The notes under the pieces are model-generated. The model did not search any database. It had not been told where the DNA came from and saw only the letters and a program-made list of their open reading frames with translations. Of a stretch of DNA of 64,000 bases, positions 37,123 to 46,547 are shown in pieces. The DNA is from Paraburkholderia fungorum (GTDB taxonomy: Bacteria; Pseudomonadota; Gammaproteobacteria; Burkholderiales; Burkholderiaceae), in the NCBI RefSeq assembly GCF_902833645.1, contig NZ_CADFGE010000003.1, positions 186,001-250,000 on the forward strand, in the 5' to 3' direction. How positions within the stretch are numbered: position 1 is the first letter of the stretch; the number at the start of each line of letters is the position of its first letter. A program made the translations under genes and the position numbers.

Positions 37123-38489
37123 TCGTTCACCTCTTCGGCAAGCGCCACCGGCAGTGGTTTGACGGGCGCCTGACCGCGCAGCCGTCCCACCGACGACAAG
37201 GGCACCGAAGCCGCCGCCGCAATGATTTCCGCGCCCGCGTGGCCGCAGTAACGCCCTTGACAGCGCCCCATGCCGACGCGCGAAAAGGCCTTCGCACGAT
37301 TGGCTTCCTGCGCGCCGGTCGCGTGTACGACGCGGCGCAGTTCGCCGGCTGTAATCGCTTCGCAGCGGCAGACGATCGTTTCATCCGGTAAAGACGCGGC
37401 GAATTGCGCCGGCCATGGAAAGGCCTCTCGCAGGCCCGCGGCGAAGCGGGTGAAACGCGCGAGTTCGGCACGCAACGGCTCGATGCCCTGGACCTGCATG
37501 CCGTGATCGCGCAACGCCGCCAAAGCCGCGAGGCGGCCGGAACGCTCGGCGGCGTCCGCGCCGCGCACCCTTGCACCGTCGCCCGCCAGATAGATACCTT
37601 TGACGCTGCTGCGGCCGTCTTCGTCGATTTGCGGGAGCCACTGCTGCGCGTTGTCGTCGAACACAAAGCGGCACCCCGCAAGGTCCGCAAGCTGCGTCTC
37701 CGGACGCAGGTGATAACCGAGCGCGACCGCATCGCACGCGAATTCGAGTGGCTTGCCGCCAGGCAATGCAACCACAACGCCACTCACGCCGTCTTGCGCC
37801 GACCCTTTGATTTCCACCGGCTGCACGCCGCGATAAACCGGTACCTGCGCGCTTGCCAGCACACGCGTCAACGCAATGCCCTTCCTGAGCGCGGCCGGAA
37901 TCGCCAGCAAACGCGGCAGCGCGGCCACCCGCTGCATGAAGGTCGACGTATCGAGCACCGCCGCCACCTGCGCGCCCGCCTTGACGTATTGCGCGGCCAC
38001 CAGATACAGCAGCGGACCGCTGCCCATCATCACGATGCGCGAACCGATCGCACAGCCCTGCGATTTCAGCGCAACCTGCGCGCCGCCGAGGCTGTATGTG
38101 CCGGCCTGGTGCCAGCCCTTCACCGGCATCAGCCGGTCCGTCGCGCCGCTGCAAACAATCAGCGAATCGAACGGCAGGGTCCGATAATGCGTGCCGCTCG
38201 CCAGATGCACCGCGCCCGGCGAGATATTCCAGACCAGCGTCTCCGGCAGATAATCGATCTTCTGCTTCAGCGCATCGAAGCTTTGATGCAACGAAGCGGC
38301 GCGCTCGGCCTCAGTGCCGTACAACGTCTCGTAGCTGCGCGAAAACCCTTCCGGTTGACGCCGATAAATCTGGCCGCCGTCACGCCGGCCTTCATCGATG
38401 AGCGTTGGCCGCAGTCCCGCCTCGACCAGCGCCTGCGCGGCGCGCACGCCTGCCGGCCCGGCGCCGACGATCACTACACGCGGGGCCAT
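37119..38489 (-). CDS. NAD(P)/FAD-dependent oxidoreductase with BFD-like C-terminus, alpha subunit (OoxA/HcnB/LhpE-like)
   Basis: A 456-residue flavoprotein. The N-terminal FAD fold RVVIVGAGPAGVRAAQALVEAG, a second NAD-type fold SRIVMMGSGPLLYLVAAQYVKAG and the GIYLAGDGARVRGADAAERSGRLAAL loop are present. The C-terminal 90 residues hold DETIVCRCEAITAGELRRVV ... RVGMGRCQGRYCG, a four-cysteine BFD-type 2Fe-2S cluster site. MAPRVV at 38489 is the natural start, overlapping the gamma gene end by 16 bp. Larger subunit of the three-component amino acid dehydrogenase. Confidence 0.88.
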   Translation of the reverse strand: MAPRVVIVGAGPAGVRAAQALVEAGLRPTLIDEGRRDGGQIYRRQPEGFSRSYETLYGTEAERAASLHQSFDALKQKIDYLPETLVWNISPGAVHLASGTHYRTLPFDSLIVCSGATDRLMPVKGWHQAGTYSLGGAQVALKSQGCAIGSRIVMMGSGPLLYLVAAQYVKAGAQVAAVLDTSTFMQRVAALPRLLAIPAALRKGIALTRVLASAQVPVYRGVQPVEIKGSAQDGVSGVVVALPGGKPLEFACDAVALGYHLRPETQLADLAGCRFVFDDNAQQWLPQIDEDGRSSVKGIYLAGDGARVRGADAAERSGRLAALAALRDHGMQVQGIEPLRAELARFTRFAAGLREAFPWPAQFAASLPDETIVCRCEAITAGELRRVVHATGAQEANRAKAFSRVGMGRCQGRYCGHAGAEIIAAAASVPLSSVGRLRGQAPVKPLPVALAEEVNE

Positions 38490-38788
38490 ACACCCTCCCC
38501 GGCTTCGGCCAGTTTCGTCACGATCGCCATGCCAGGCGCCGCGGGCGTGCTGCAGGCCCGTACGCGGTCGCCTTGCGCCGTCCAGACCCAGCAGTCCTGG
38601 CACGCGCCCATCAAACAGAAACCGGCGCGGCGGCCGTCGCCGAATTCGGAGTCGCGCAAGGTGCTCACACCGGTCAGCAAAGCGACCATCAACGTATCGC
38701 CTGCGGCGGCCTCGCGCGCGACACCGTCCACGGTAATCAGAAAGGTCTTGCGGCCCGTCTCCGCGAGCCGCACAAATCGTCCGCTCAT
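38474..38788 (-). CDS. (2Fe-2S)-binding protein, gamma subunit (HcnA/OoxC-like)
   Basis: A 104-residue ferredoxin-fold subunit like HcnA in length. The cluster motif is CLMGACQDCWVWT ... VRACSTP, with four cysteines spaced as in the small electron-transfer subunits of HCN synthase and opine oxidase. It overlaps the ATPase gene stop by four bases (38785-38788) and the alpha subunit start by 16 bp, so the whole cassette is coupled. Confidence 0.87.
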   Translation of the reverse strand: MSGRFVRLAETGRKTFLITVDGVAREAAAGDTLMVALLTGVSTLRDSEFGDGRRAGFCLMGACQDCWVWTAQGDRVRACSTPAAPGMAIVTKLAEAGEGVWPRV

Positions 38789-40638
38789 GCCGGGGTCGCC
38801 TCCACGGTCTGCAAGCGGTTCAGTTCCGCCGCCGGATGATGACAAAGAATCTCCGCGCCCGAAGGCAGTTTTTTCAGCGACGGCGGCGTGACATTGCACA
38901 TCCCGTCGATGCGTACCGGGCAGCGCGCGCGGAACGAGCACAACTCGGGCACATTGGCGCTCTCGCCCATCGGCGGCAACGCGGCACAACCGACCGCGCG
39001 GCGCGCGTCGAGCCAGCCCGGTTTCAGCGCGGGCACCGAATCGACCAGCAAGCCCGTGTACGGGTGATACGGCGGCGCCGCGAGCACGTCGCGCTGCCCG
39101 GCTTCAACGCGATGCCCCGCATACAGCACGATCACTTCGTCGCAAACCGCACGCACCGTCGAGATGTCGTGGCTGATGAACATGTACGACACGCCGAGTT
39201 CACGGCGCAATTCGGCCAGCAGATCGAGGATCGCCGCGCCGACCACCGTATCGAGTGCGGACGTCACTTCGTCGCAGAGGATCAGTGCGGGATCGGCGGC
39301 AAGCGCGCGCGCCAGATTCACGCGCTGCTTCTGGCCACCGGAAAGTCCGGCAGGCGTGCGCGTGGCAAGCGAGGCGGGCAGTTTCACCAGGTCGAGCAAT
39401 TCCAGCATGCGTTTGTTCGCGGCCGTTCCCCGCAGATGGTGATAGAACGCGAGCGGGCGGCCCAGAATGTCGGCGATCGAATGGCTCGGATTCAGCGCGG
39501 TGTCGGCGTTCTGGAACACGATCTGGATCTGCCGGTACTGCTCCGGTGTGCGGCGCGATAGTTGCGCGGGCAACAGCGTGCCGTTGAAAAACACTTCACC
39601 GCGTGCGCGGTCGACCAACCCCGCTACCACCCGCGCGAGCGTCGTCTTGCCGGAACCGGATTCGCCGATCACGCCGAGCGTGCTGCCGCGCGGGATCGAC
39701 AGGCTCACGTCGTCGAGTACGCGCACAGCGGGTGCACCAAAACGGTCGACGCGTCCGTAGCCCGCCGCGAGCCCGCGAATTTCGAGCAGCGGCGGGATAT
39801 GCCTGGCGTTCTGCGGCTTTGCCAACTCCACTTCGGGACGACGCGTAGCGGCGAGTAATTGGCGCGTGTACGTATCCACGGGTGCATCGAGCACTTGCGC
39901 GACCGCGCCGTTCTCCTTCACCGCGCCGCCATTCAGCACGACGATGCGGTCCGCCATCTGCGCGACCACCGCCAGATCGTGCGACACGTACACGGCGGTG
40001 GTGCCGAGTTCGCGAATCACCTTCTTGAAGGCCGCGAGCACCTCGATCTGCGTGGTGACGTCGAGCGCGGTGGTCGGCTCGTCGAACACGACGACAGCCG
40101 GATCGGTGATTAACGCCATCGCGGCCATCAAGCGCTGCAACTGGCCGCCGGATACCTGGTGCGGATAACGCTCGCCGATCGTCTCCGGCGCCGGCAGCGC
40201 GAGCGCGCGAAACAGTTCGATCGCTTTCGCGCGCGCTGCTTCGGCGGACATCACGTGATGCAGCAGGGCCGGTTCGGTGACCTGATCCATGATCGTGCGC
40301 GACGGATTGAAGCCTGCCGACGCACTCTGCGCGACATACGCCACGGTGCGTGCCCGCAACCCACGCCGGCCTTTGGCATCGAGCGACAGCACCTCCACGT
40401 CGCCTACGCGCACCGAGCCGCCGCTGATCGAACATCCCGCCCGCGCATAACCGAGCAGCGACAACGCGATCGTCGTCTTGCCCGAACCGGACTCGCCGAT
40501 CAGCGCCAGCACCTCGCCCTTCTTCACCGAAAAACTGACACCCTTGACGATTTCCGTCACCGGCCCCGGCGCCGCGCCCGCGACCACCCGCAGCCCCTTC
40601 ACCTCAATCATGTCCCGCTCGGTCAGCTCAGCCATCAC
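38785..40638 (-). CDS. Peptide/opine ABC transporter, fused ATP-binding protein (DppD-DppF type)
   Basis: A 617-residue double ATPase. Both halves have Walker A (GESGSGKTT, twice), signature motifs (VSGGQLQRLMAAMAL and LSGGQKQRVNLARAL) and Walker B (VVVFDEPTTALD, LILCDEVTSALD). The end has the oligopeptide ATP-binding C-terminal region with CSFRARCPVRIDGMCN, the family's cysteine pattern. It energises the two overlapping permeases; the fused form is usual in GsiA-like systems. Confidence 0.93.
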   Translation of the reverse strand: MMAELTERDMIEVKGLRVVAGAAPGPVTEIVKGVSFSVKKGEVLALIGESGSGKTTIALSLLGYARAGCSISGGSVRVGDVEVLSLDAKGRRGLRARTVAYVAQSASAGFNPSRTIMDQVTEPALLHHVMSAEAARAKAIELFRALALPAPETIGERYPHQVSGGQLQRLMAAMALITDPAVVVFDEPTTALDVTTQIEVLAAFKKVIRELGTTAVYVSHDLAVVAQMADRIVVLNGGAVKENGAVAQVLDAPVDTYTRQLLAATRRPEVELAKPQNARHIPPLLEIRGLAAGYGRVDRFGAPAVRVLDDVSLSIPRGSTLGVIGESGSGKTTLARVVAGLVDRARGEVFFNGTLLPAQLSRRTPEQYRQIQIVFQNADTALNPSHSIADILGRPLAFYHHLRGTAANKRMLELLDLVKLPASLATRTPAGLSGGQKQRVNLARALAADPALILCDEVTSALDTVVGAAILDLLAELRRELGVSYMFISHDISTVRAVCDEVIVLYAGHRVEAGQRDVLAAPPYHPYTGLLVDSVPALKPGWLDARRAVGCAALPPMGESANVPELCSFRARCPVRIDGMCNVTPPSLKKLPSGAEILCHHPAAELNRLQTVEATPA

Positions 40639-41591
40639 GCACCTCCATGGCTACGGCCGCGACGCCGCAGGTTGTCGATCAGCAGATTCATGCCGATGGT
40701 CAGCGTCGCAATGGCGACAGCCGGCATCAACACGGCAGGCGCGCCCTCGGACAAACCACCGATGTTCTCGCGCACGAGCGAGCCCCAATCGGCATTCGGC
40801 GGCTGCACGCCGAGGCCGAGAAAACTCAACCCGCTCAGCAGCAGCACGATGAACACGAAGCGCAATCCGAAGTCGGTGAGCATGGGATAGATCATGTTCG
40901 GCAGCACTTCCACCCGCGCGATATAGAAGATGCCCTCGCCGCGTGCTCTTGCCACCTGAACGTATTCGAGACCCATCAGGTTCACCGCGAGCGAGCGCGA
41001 AATGCGGAATGCTCCGGGTATGTAGGCCAGTGCGGCAACGGTCGTCAGCATCGTGATCGACGAGCCGAACGCGGCGATCACGACGAGCGCGAGCACCTTG
41101 CTCGGAATCGAAATCAGCGCGTCGAACAGGCGGCTCAGGATTTCATCGACCCAGCGCCCCGATACCGCGGCAAGCAAACCGAAGACCGTGCCGATCACGC
41201 TGGCGAGTATCGCCGCGGCCAGTGCCAGGCCGACCGTATAGCGCGCGCCGTAGAGAATCCGGCTCAGCATGTCGCGGCCAAGATAGTCGGTACCGAGCGG
41301 ATACGCGGCGCTGTAGCTGCCGAAAATTTCCGTCGACGTCAGCGCGCCGCCCTTATACGGCGCGACCAGCGGCCCGATAAACGCGACGATCAGCCAGAAT
41401 GCCACCATCACGAGGCCAATCAGGCCGAGCACGGAGAAACGATGCACCAGCCGCTTGAACACACCCTGCTTCAGCGCCGCCGCTTCGACAACCGGCGGCT
41501 CGACCACGGGCTCGCCGGCGTCGATGTCGTACAGCTCGGTGCCCGCATGGGGAATATGAGGAACGTGGGGATTGGTAGGTTGGCTCATCAT
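40635..41591 (-). CDS. ABC transporter permease, DppC type
   Basis: A 318-residue inner-membrane permease with about six membrane segments, an extended hydrophilic N-terminus (residues 1-45) and the EAA loop of the family (VARARGEGIFYIARVEVLPNMIYPML). Upstream start MM: ATG 41591 overlaps the stop of the partner permease (ATGATGA). The distal RFVFIVLLLSGLSFLGLGVQPPNADWG is typical of DppC/OppC. Confidence 0.92.
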   Translation of the reverse strand: MMSQPTNPHVPHIPHAGTELYDIDAGEPVVEPPVVEAAALKQGVFKRLVHRFSVLGLIGLVMVAFWLIVAFIGPLVAPYKGGALTSTEIFGSYSAAYPLGTDYLGRDMLSRILYGARYTVGLALAAAILASVIGTVFGLLAAVSGRWVDEILSRLFDALISIPSKVLALVVIAAFGSSITMLTTVAALAYIPGAFRISRSLAVNLMGLEYVQVARARGEGIFYIARVEVLPNMIYPMLTDFGLRFVFIVLLLSGLSFLGLGVQPPNADWGSLVRENIGGLSEGAPAVLMPAVAIATLTIGMNLLIDNLRRRGRSHGGA

Positions 41592-42541
41592 CGACGCAGC
41601 CTCGGATTGGATACGATTTGACACAGGTCGGCGATCAGCACCAACGCGAGATACGCCGCGCAGAACACCATCACGCAGCCCTGCACGAGTGGCATGTCGC
41701 GGTTGGTGACGGCATCCACCATCAGGCTCGCGAGGCCGGGATAGTTGAAGATCGACTCCACGATCACCACGCCGCCGAACAGGTAAGACAGGCTCAACGC
41801 CACCGCGTTGGCAATCGGCCCAATGGTGTTGGGCAACACATGCCGCAGCACCACGCGCGCCGGTGACGCACCCTTGAGAATCGCCATTTCCACATACGAC
41901 GAATTCAACTGATCGAGCACCGCGGCGCGCGTCATCCGTGACATCTGCGCGACGATCACGCAGCACAGGGTCATCACCGGCATCGCGTAGATGCGCAGCA
42001 GCGCGCCAAACGAATGCACCTCCGAGAGATACGACAGCGCGGGCAGCCAGCGCAGCTTGACGGCGAAGATCAATACCGCGATCGTGGCGATCAGAAATTC
42101 CGGCACGGCCACCGTCGAGAGCGTGAGCACGTTGAGCGTGCGGTCGAGCAGCGAACCGCGAAACATCGCCGACGAAATACCGATCACGAGCGCGAGCGGC
42201 ACCGAGACCAGCGCCGTCAAACCTGCCAGCACCAGCGAATTCGGCAGGCGCGTGGCGATCAGCTCGCTGACCGGCAGATTGTTCGACAGCGAAGTGCCGA
42301 AATTGCCGCTGACAACGTGAATGAGCCACTCGAAATAGCGTTGCAGCGCAGGCTGGTCGAGACCGAACTGATGCCGCAAGGCCGCGACGGCTTCCGGAGT
42401 GGCCGCCTGGCCGAGCGCCTGCTGCGCGGCATCGCCGGGAAGCAGCCCGGTAATGGCGAACACGACTGCCGAAACCAGCAGCAGCGTAAGCAGTGCGAGG
42501 CCAAGGCGCGCGGCAATGAGTCGTTGCGCGTGTGCTTTCAT
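41588..42541 (-). CDS. ABC transporter permease, DppB type
   Basis: A 317-residue permease with six membrane segments. The N-terminal LLLVSAVVFAITGLLPGDAAQQALG and the FGTSLSNNLPVSELIATRLPNSL region are typical of DppB/GsiC, and the loop VEMAILKGASPARVVLRHVLPNTIGPI is the EAA motif. It follows the binding protein gene after 109 bp. Confidence 0.92.
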   Translation of the reverse strand: MKAHAQRLIAARLGLALLTLLLVSAVVFAITGLLPGDAAQQALGQAATPEAVAALRHQFGLDQPALQRYFEWLIHVVSGNFGTSLSNNLPVSELIATRLPNSLVLAGLTALVSVPLALVIGISSAMFRGSLLDRTLNVLTLSTVAVPEFLIATIAVLIFAVKLRWLPALSYLSEVHSFGALLRIYAMPVMTLCCVIVAQMSRMTRAAVLDQLNSSYVEMAILKGASPARVVLRHVLPNTIGPIANAVALSLSYLFGGVVIVESIFNYPGLASLMVDAVTNRDMPLVQGCVMVFCAAYLALVLIADLCQIVSNPRLRR

Positions 42542-42650
42542 CGAAAGTCGCCTCCTATCCGAGGTTGAAGCCGCACGCCGCGGGAGAGCGGCGTACGTAT
42601 TGCCTGTGTTGCCTGGTGTGGTCTGTCAAGGCGCACCGGACAGACCCGCT

Positions 42651-44267
42651 TCAGGCATCCAGCCAGACGTTTTCCGCGAACATGAAACCCATCAGGCCGG
42701 CCAGCGGAATCGAGCCGAGCCCCTTGAGCTTCGACGTATAGGCATCGATCGAACTCTGGAACATCGGAATGCCGACGCCGCCCGTTTCATGCACCAGCAC
42801 CTGCATGTCGCCGTAGATCTTCTTGCGCTTCGCGTCGTCCGGTTCGCCCCGCGCCGCAAGCAGCATCTGGTCGAACTTCGGGCTCTTCCAGTTCGCTTCG
42901 TTCCACGGCGCGTCCGACTTGAAGAATTGCGTGAAGATCACGTCGGCGCTGGGACGCGCGTTGACATTGCCGAAACCCAGCGGATGCTTCATCCAATGAT
43001 TGGACCAATAGCCGTCGGCCGGCACGCGCGACACCTGCAGATTCAGACCGGCTTGCGGCGCCACCTGCTGCAGGAACATCGCCATTTCAACCGATCCCTC
43101 CGCCGCCGGCGACGCGAAAATCTGCATCGGCGCGCTGCCGACTTTGGCCTTCTGGAAATGGAACTTCGCCTTGTCCGGATCGAACGTTCGCTGCGGCAAC
43201 CCGGCCAGGTAGTACTTGTTGGTCGGATCGATCGGCTGATCGTTGCCGATCGTGCCGTAACCCTGGAAGATCGCCCGGCGCATCTGCTCGCGATCCTGCA
43301 GATACATCATGCCTCGCCGAAAATCGTCGTTGCCGGTGATGCCGCCTTCGTCGCGCACGATCAGGTCGGTGTACTCGCCCGTCTTCGTCTCCAGCACGCC
43401 GAAACCGCCGGCACTCTTGATCTGCGTGGTCGAGCGCGGGCTCACCGAGTTGATCAGTTGCACGTCGCCGGAGAGCAGCGCGTTCACGCGGGCCGATTCG
43501 TCGCCAATGCCGATCAGTTCGACTTCGTCGAGATGCGGCAGGCCCGGCTTCCAGTAATTCGCGTTCTTCACGCCGACCGTGCGCACGCCCGGCGAGAATT
43601 CCTTGACCTTGAACGGACCGGTGCCGATCGCCGTTTTGAAATCTTTGGTGCCGTCCTTGATGATCTGGAAATGCGAGGTGGCGAGAATCACGGGCAGGTC
43701 GGCGTTCGGGCCTTCGAGCGTGATCGTTACTTCATTCGGGCCGGTCGCCTTCACTTCCTTGATCTGATCGGCCAGCGTTTTCGCTTTCGATGCCGTCGCC
43801 GGGTCCTTGTGGCGCATGATCGAATACACGACGTCCGCCGGCCCGAACGGCTTGCCGTCGTGGAACTGCACGCCCGTGCGCAACTTGACGATCCACACCG
43901 TCGCGTCCTTCGTATCGAGCGAGGTGGCCAGCGCCATCTTCGCGCCGAGATGCGAATCGAGTTCGGTCAGGCAGTTGTAGAACATGAAGCCGCGCACGTA
44001 GTCCGTGCCGAGCGCGCCCTTGGCCGGGTCGAGCGTGTCGGCGGCCGAAGCGGATTGCGTCGCCACCCGGATCTTGCCGCCCTGCTTCGGCTTCGCCTGC
44101 GCGAAGGCCGCACCGCTCGCGCTCAACAGGCCGGCGCCCGTCACCGACATCATGCCGGCCGCCGTCATCGCGCGCAGCACCTGGCGTCGTGATGCGCCTT
44201 TTGACGTCAGGCGCTCCAACTCGGTGCCGAGTCGAAGAGCGTCATGTTGCGAGGTTTCCTTATTCAT
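42651..44267 (-). CDS. ABC transporter substrate-binding protein, peptide/opine family 5
   Basis: A 538-residue SBP_bac_5 protein exported to the periplasm. The N-terminus has a long n-region and twin-arginine-like signal (SRRQVLRAMTAAGMMSVTGA ... AAFA, cleavage near residue 55), followed by KQGGKIRVATQSASAADTLDPAKG and the family hallmark YSIMRHKDPATASKAKTLADQ region. Such proteins bind di/oligopeptides, opines or nickel; the neighbouring dehydrogenase suggests an amino-acid derivative. Confidence 0.9.
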   Translation of the reverse strand: MNKETSQHDALRLGTELERLTSKGASRRQVLRAMTAAGMMSVTGAGLLSASGAAFAQAKPKQGGKIRVATQSASAADTLDPAKGALGTDYVRGFMFYNCLTELDSHLGAKMALATSLDTKDATVWIVKLRTGVQFHDGKPFGPADVVYSIMRHKDPATASKAKTLADQIKEVKATGPNEVTITLEGPNADLPVILATSHFQIIKDGTKDFKTAIGTGPFKVKEFSPGVRTVGVKNANYWKPGLPHLDEVELIGIGDESARVNALLSGDVQLINSVSPRSTTQIKSAGGFGVLETKTGEYTDLIVRDEGGITGNDDFRRGMMYLQDREQMRRAIFQGYGTIGNDQPIDPTNKYYLAGLPQRTFDPDKAKFHFQKAKVGSAPMQIFASPAAEGSVEMAMFLQQVAPQAGLNLQVSRVPADGYWSNHWMKHPLGFGNVNARPSADVIFTQFFKSDAPWNEANWKSPKFDQMLLAARGEPDDAKRKKIYGDMQVLVHETGGVGIPMFQSSIDAYTSKLKGLGSIPLAGLMGFMFAENVWLDA

Positions 44268-44335
44268 CGAACTTCTCCGCGAGGGTGACAGGGATAGCTG
44301 CGTGGTTTTTTAGTGGCAGGTACAACAAGGAACAA

Positions 44336-45610
44336 TCAATAGAAAATATCTTTGATGCGGTAGTACGTCCCCACCAGCGGCAGGAACCAGGGTTTGCCGG
44401 TATGGCCCGGAATCGCGGGCCAATCCGGCTCCCGCCAGGGATTGCGCTCTTCGTGGCCGTCCATCACGTCGGCCATCACCTGCCCCATATGCGTCGACAT
44501 CTGCGTGCCGTGGCCGCTGTAGCCCAGCGAAAAATAGATGCCGTCGTGCTGGCCGGCATGCGGCAGACGGTCGGCGGTCATATCCACGAGACCGCCCCAG
44601 CAGTAGTCGATGCGTGCTTTCGCCAGCATCGGGAACATCGCGGCCAGCCCCTGCTGCAGAATCCTGCCGCTCTTCGCGTCCGACGGCCGCTCGGATGCCG
44701 TAAAGCGCGCCCGGCCGCCGAACAGCAGACGCGAATCCGGCGTCACGCGGAAGTAGTTGTGCATCAGGCGCGTGGTGGTGTACGCGCGGCGGTTAGGAAA
44801 TACCCGCGCCAGCAGTTCCGGCGGCAGCGGCTCGGTCACGACGATGAACGACCCCACCGGCGCGAGCCGCCGCCGATACCAGCCGAACGGACCGTGCCGC
44901 GACGGGCCGGTGGCAATCAGCACCTGCCTCGCGCGCACTTCGCCGCGCGCCGAGGTGACCTTGAAACCGCTGCCATCCTTCGCAATCGCGGTGACTGCCG
45001 CGTTTTCATAGAGCTTCGCGCCGCGACGAACCGCGGCGTCGGCCAGTCCGACGGTGAACTTGCCCATATGCATCTGGCCGCCGTGGCGCTGCAGCAAGCC
45101 GCCGTAAAAACTGTCCGACTGGATTTCGCTGCGAATCCGCTCACGTCCAATTAGTTCGATATCCGTATCGACTTCGCGACGGATCAACTCCGCGGTCTTC
45201 TCCAGATGCGCGAGGTGATGCGGTTTCGACGCCAGCTTCAGCTTGCCCGTCGCGCTGTAATTGCAATCGATCTGTTCCTCGCGAATCAGCCGCTCGACCG
45301 TATCGACTGCATCCGAGAACGCGCGGTAGCAGGCACTGGCCCGCTCCACACCCAGTTGCGCGACCAGCGCGACAAAGTCCTGCGCGACGCCGGTATTGAC
45401 CTGCCCGCCGTTGCGCCCCGACGCGCCGCCGCCTATGCGCCCCGCGTCGAGCACGGTCACCGAGGCGCCGCGTTTGCCCAACGCCTGCGCCGCCGACAGC
45501 CCGGTGAAGCCGCCACCGATCACGACGACATCGGCCTGGCCCTCGACCGGACCTTCACACGCCGAGACGAACGGCGGCGCGGTGTCGAGCCAATAGGAAT
45601 CGAGCTTCAT
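44336..45610 (-). CDS. FAD-dependent amine oxidase (gamma-glutamylputrescine oxidase PuuB-like)
   Basis: A 424-residue DAO-family flavoprotein. The N-terminus MKLDSYWLDTAPPF followed by DVVVIGGGFTGLSAAQALGKRGA resembles PuuB-type oxidases. The C-terminus has the FAD-contact GIYFSLGYSGHGTQMSTHMG region. ATG 45610 is chosen because of AAGGA eight bases upstream and the family start. It is 68 bp upstream of the binding-protein gene and 60 bp after the HAD gene, in the same orientation. I infer oxidation of an N-substituted amine brought in by the ABC transporter. Confidence 0.87.
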   Translation of the reverse strand: MKLDSYWLDTAPPFVSACEGPVEGQADVVVIGGGFTGLSAAQALGKRGASVTVLDAGRIGGGASGRNGGQVNTGVAQDFVALVAQLGVERASACYRAFSDAVDTVERLIREEQIDCNYSATGKLKLASKPHHLAHLEKTAELIRREVDTDIELIGRERIRSEIQSDSFYGGLLQRHGGQMHMGKFTVGLADAAVRRGAKLYENAAVTAIAKDGSGFKVTSARGEVRARQVLIATGPSRHGPFGWYRRRLAPVGSFIVVTEPLPPELLARVFPNRRAYTTTRLMHNYFRVTPDSRLLFGGRARFTASERPSDAKSGRILQQGLAAMFPMLAKARIDYCWGGLVDMTADRLPHAGQHDGIYFSLGYSGHGTQMSTHMGQVMADVMDGHEERNPWREPDWPAIPGHTGKPWFLPLVGTYYRIKDIFY

Positions 45611-45670
45611 CCGGTCTGTCCTTGAGATGGGCAATGAGCGAGGCGATGAATGCGCAGACAACGCTTACCG

Positions 45671-46339
45671 TTACAGGCCGAGTTCCGCGGCCAGGTGCGG
45701 AATGCCGCTGACTTCGTAGTACTGGTAGTACGGCGTGGACGGCTCATGCCCACGATTGACGAAGGCCTTGTGCCTGATGCCCAGGTCGTGCGCGGTCATC
45801 AGGTCGTAGCGCAGGCTGGACGACACGTGCAGCACGTCTTCCGGATTGCAGTTCAACTGGTCGAACATGTATTCGAAGCCCTGCATGCGCGGCTTGTACG
45901 ACTGCGCCTGCTCGGCCGTGAAGACCGCGTGGAACGGCGCGCCGAGTTTGTCCACGTTGCTCTGGATCTGGTTGTTCGACGCGTTCGAGAGAATCACCAG
46001 CTTGTACTTCTTCGCCAGACGCGAGAGACCTTCCGGAACGTCCGGGTGTGGGCCCCAGGTCGGCACGGCGAGATAGATATTCTCGGCTTCCTGTTCATCG
46101 AACGCGACGTTCATGCGCTTGCAGGCGCGGCGCAGCGCGTTGACCACCACGTCGCGATACGGCTTCCAGGCACCCAGCACTTCGTCGCGGCGATAGCCCG
46201 CGTAGAACGCCACGAGCTTTTCCAGGTCGTCGGCGTTCAGCAGGTGCCCGAACATTTCGCGAGTCATGTCGGCCATGCGGAATTTCGTGAGCGTGCCGTA
46301 GCAGTCGAAGGTGATGTATTTCGGTTCGAATTCGATCAT
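45671..46339 (-). CDS. Haloacid dehalogenase type II (HAD superfamily)
   Basis: A 222-residue HAD hydrolase: nucleophile motif ITFDCYGTLTKF (Asp), motif II VILSNASNN, and motif III/IV with YKPRMQGFEYMFDQL. The cap and sequence length match type II (S)-2-haloacid dehalogenases and related phosphatases. It is first in the run that continues with the amine oxidase and ABC transporter; a role in that catabolism is inferred from position only. Confidence 0.88.
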   Translation of the reverse strand: MIEFEPKYITFDCYGTLTKFRMADMTREMFGHLLNADDLEKLVAFYAGYRRDEVLGAWKPYRDVVVNALRRACKRMNVAFDEQEAENIYLAVPTWGPHPDVPEGLSRLAKKYKLVILSNASNNQIQSNVDKLGAPFHAVFTAEQAQSYKPRMQGFEYMFDQLNCNPEDVLHVSSSLRYDLMTAHDLGIRHKAFVNRGHEPSTPYYQYYEVSGIPHLAAELGL

Positions 46340-46547
46340 GGTGCAGTCCTGTCGTGGTGGTGAACCCGGGAGCGAGTTCAGTGGCGAAAGAGAAGCTAAT
46401 TCCTGTTAAAGATTTAATCAGTGCAAAAACACAGATGTTCCTGATTCGAGTGCGGCTGGTGACACAAACCATGCGTTTTGAGGCCGTCGCGCAGCACAGT
46501 CTGCGGTGGGCGGGCTGGAAGCCCCGCCCGTATTGGTGTTGCGGGAT

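Noticed and set aside
42399..44192. Long plus-strand open frame opposite the substrate-binding protein
   Set aside because: Arg/His-rich shadow with no recognisable domain; the minus-strand gene is well supported.
46507..46528. GGGCGGG / CCCGCCC hairpin after the aldehyde dehydrogenase gene
   Set aside because: No T-run follows on either strand, so it is not supported as an intrinsic terminator.
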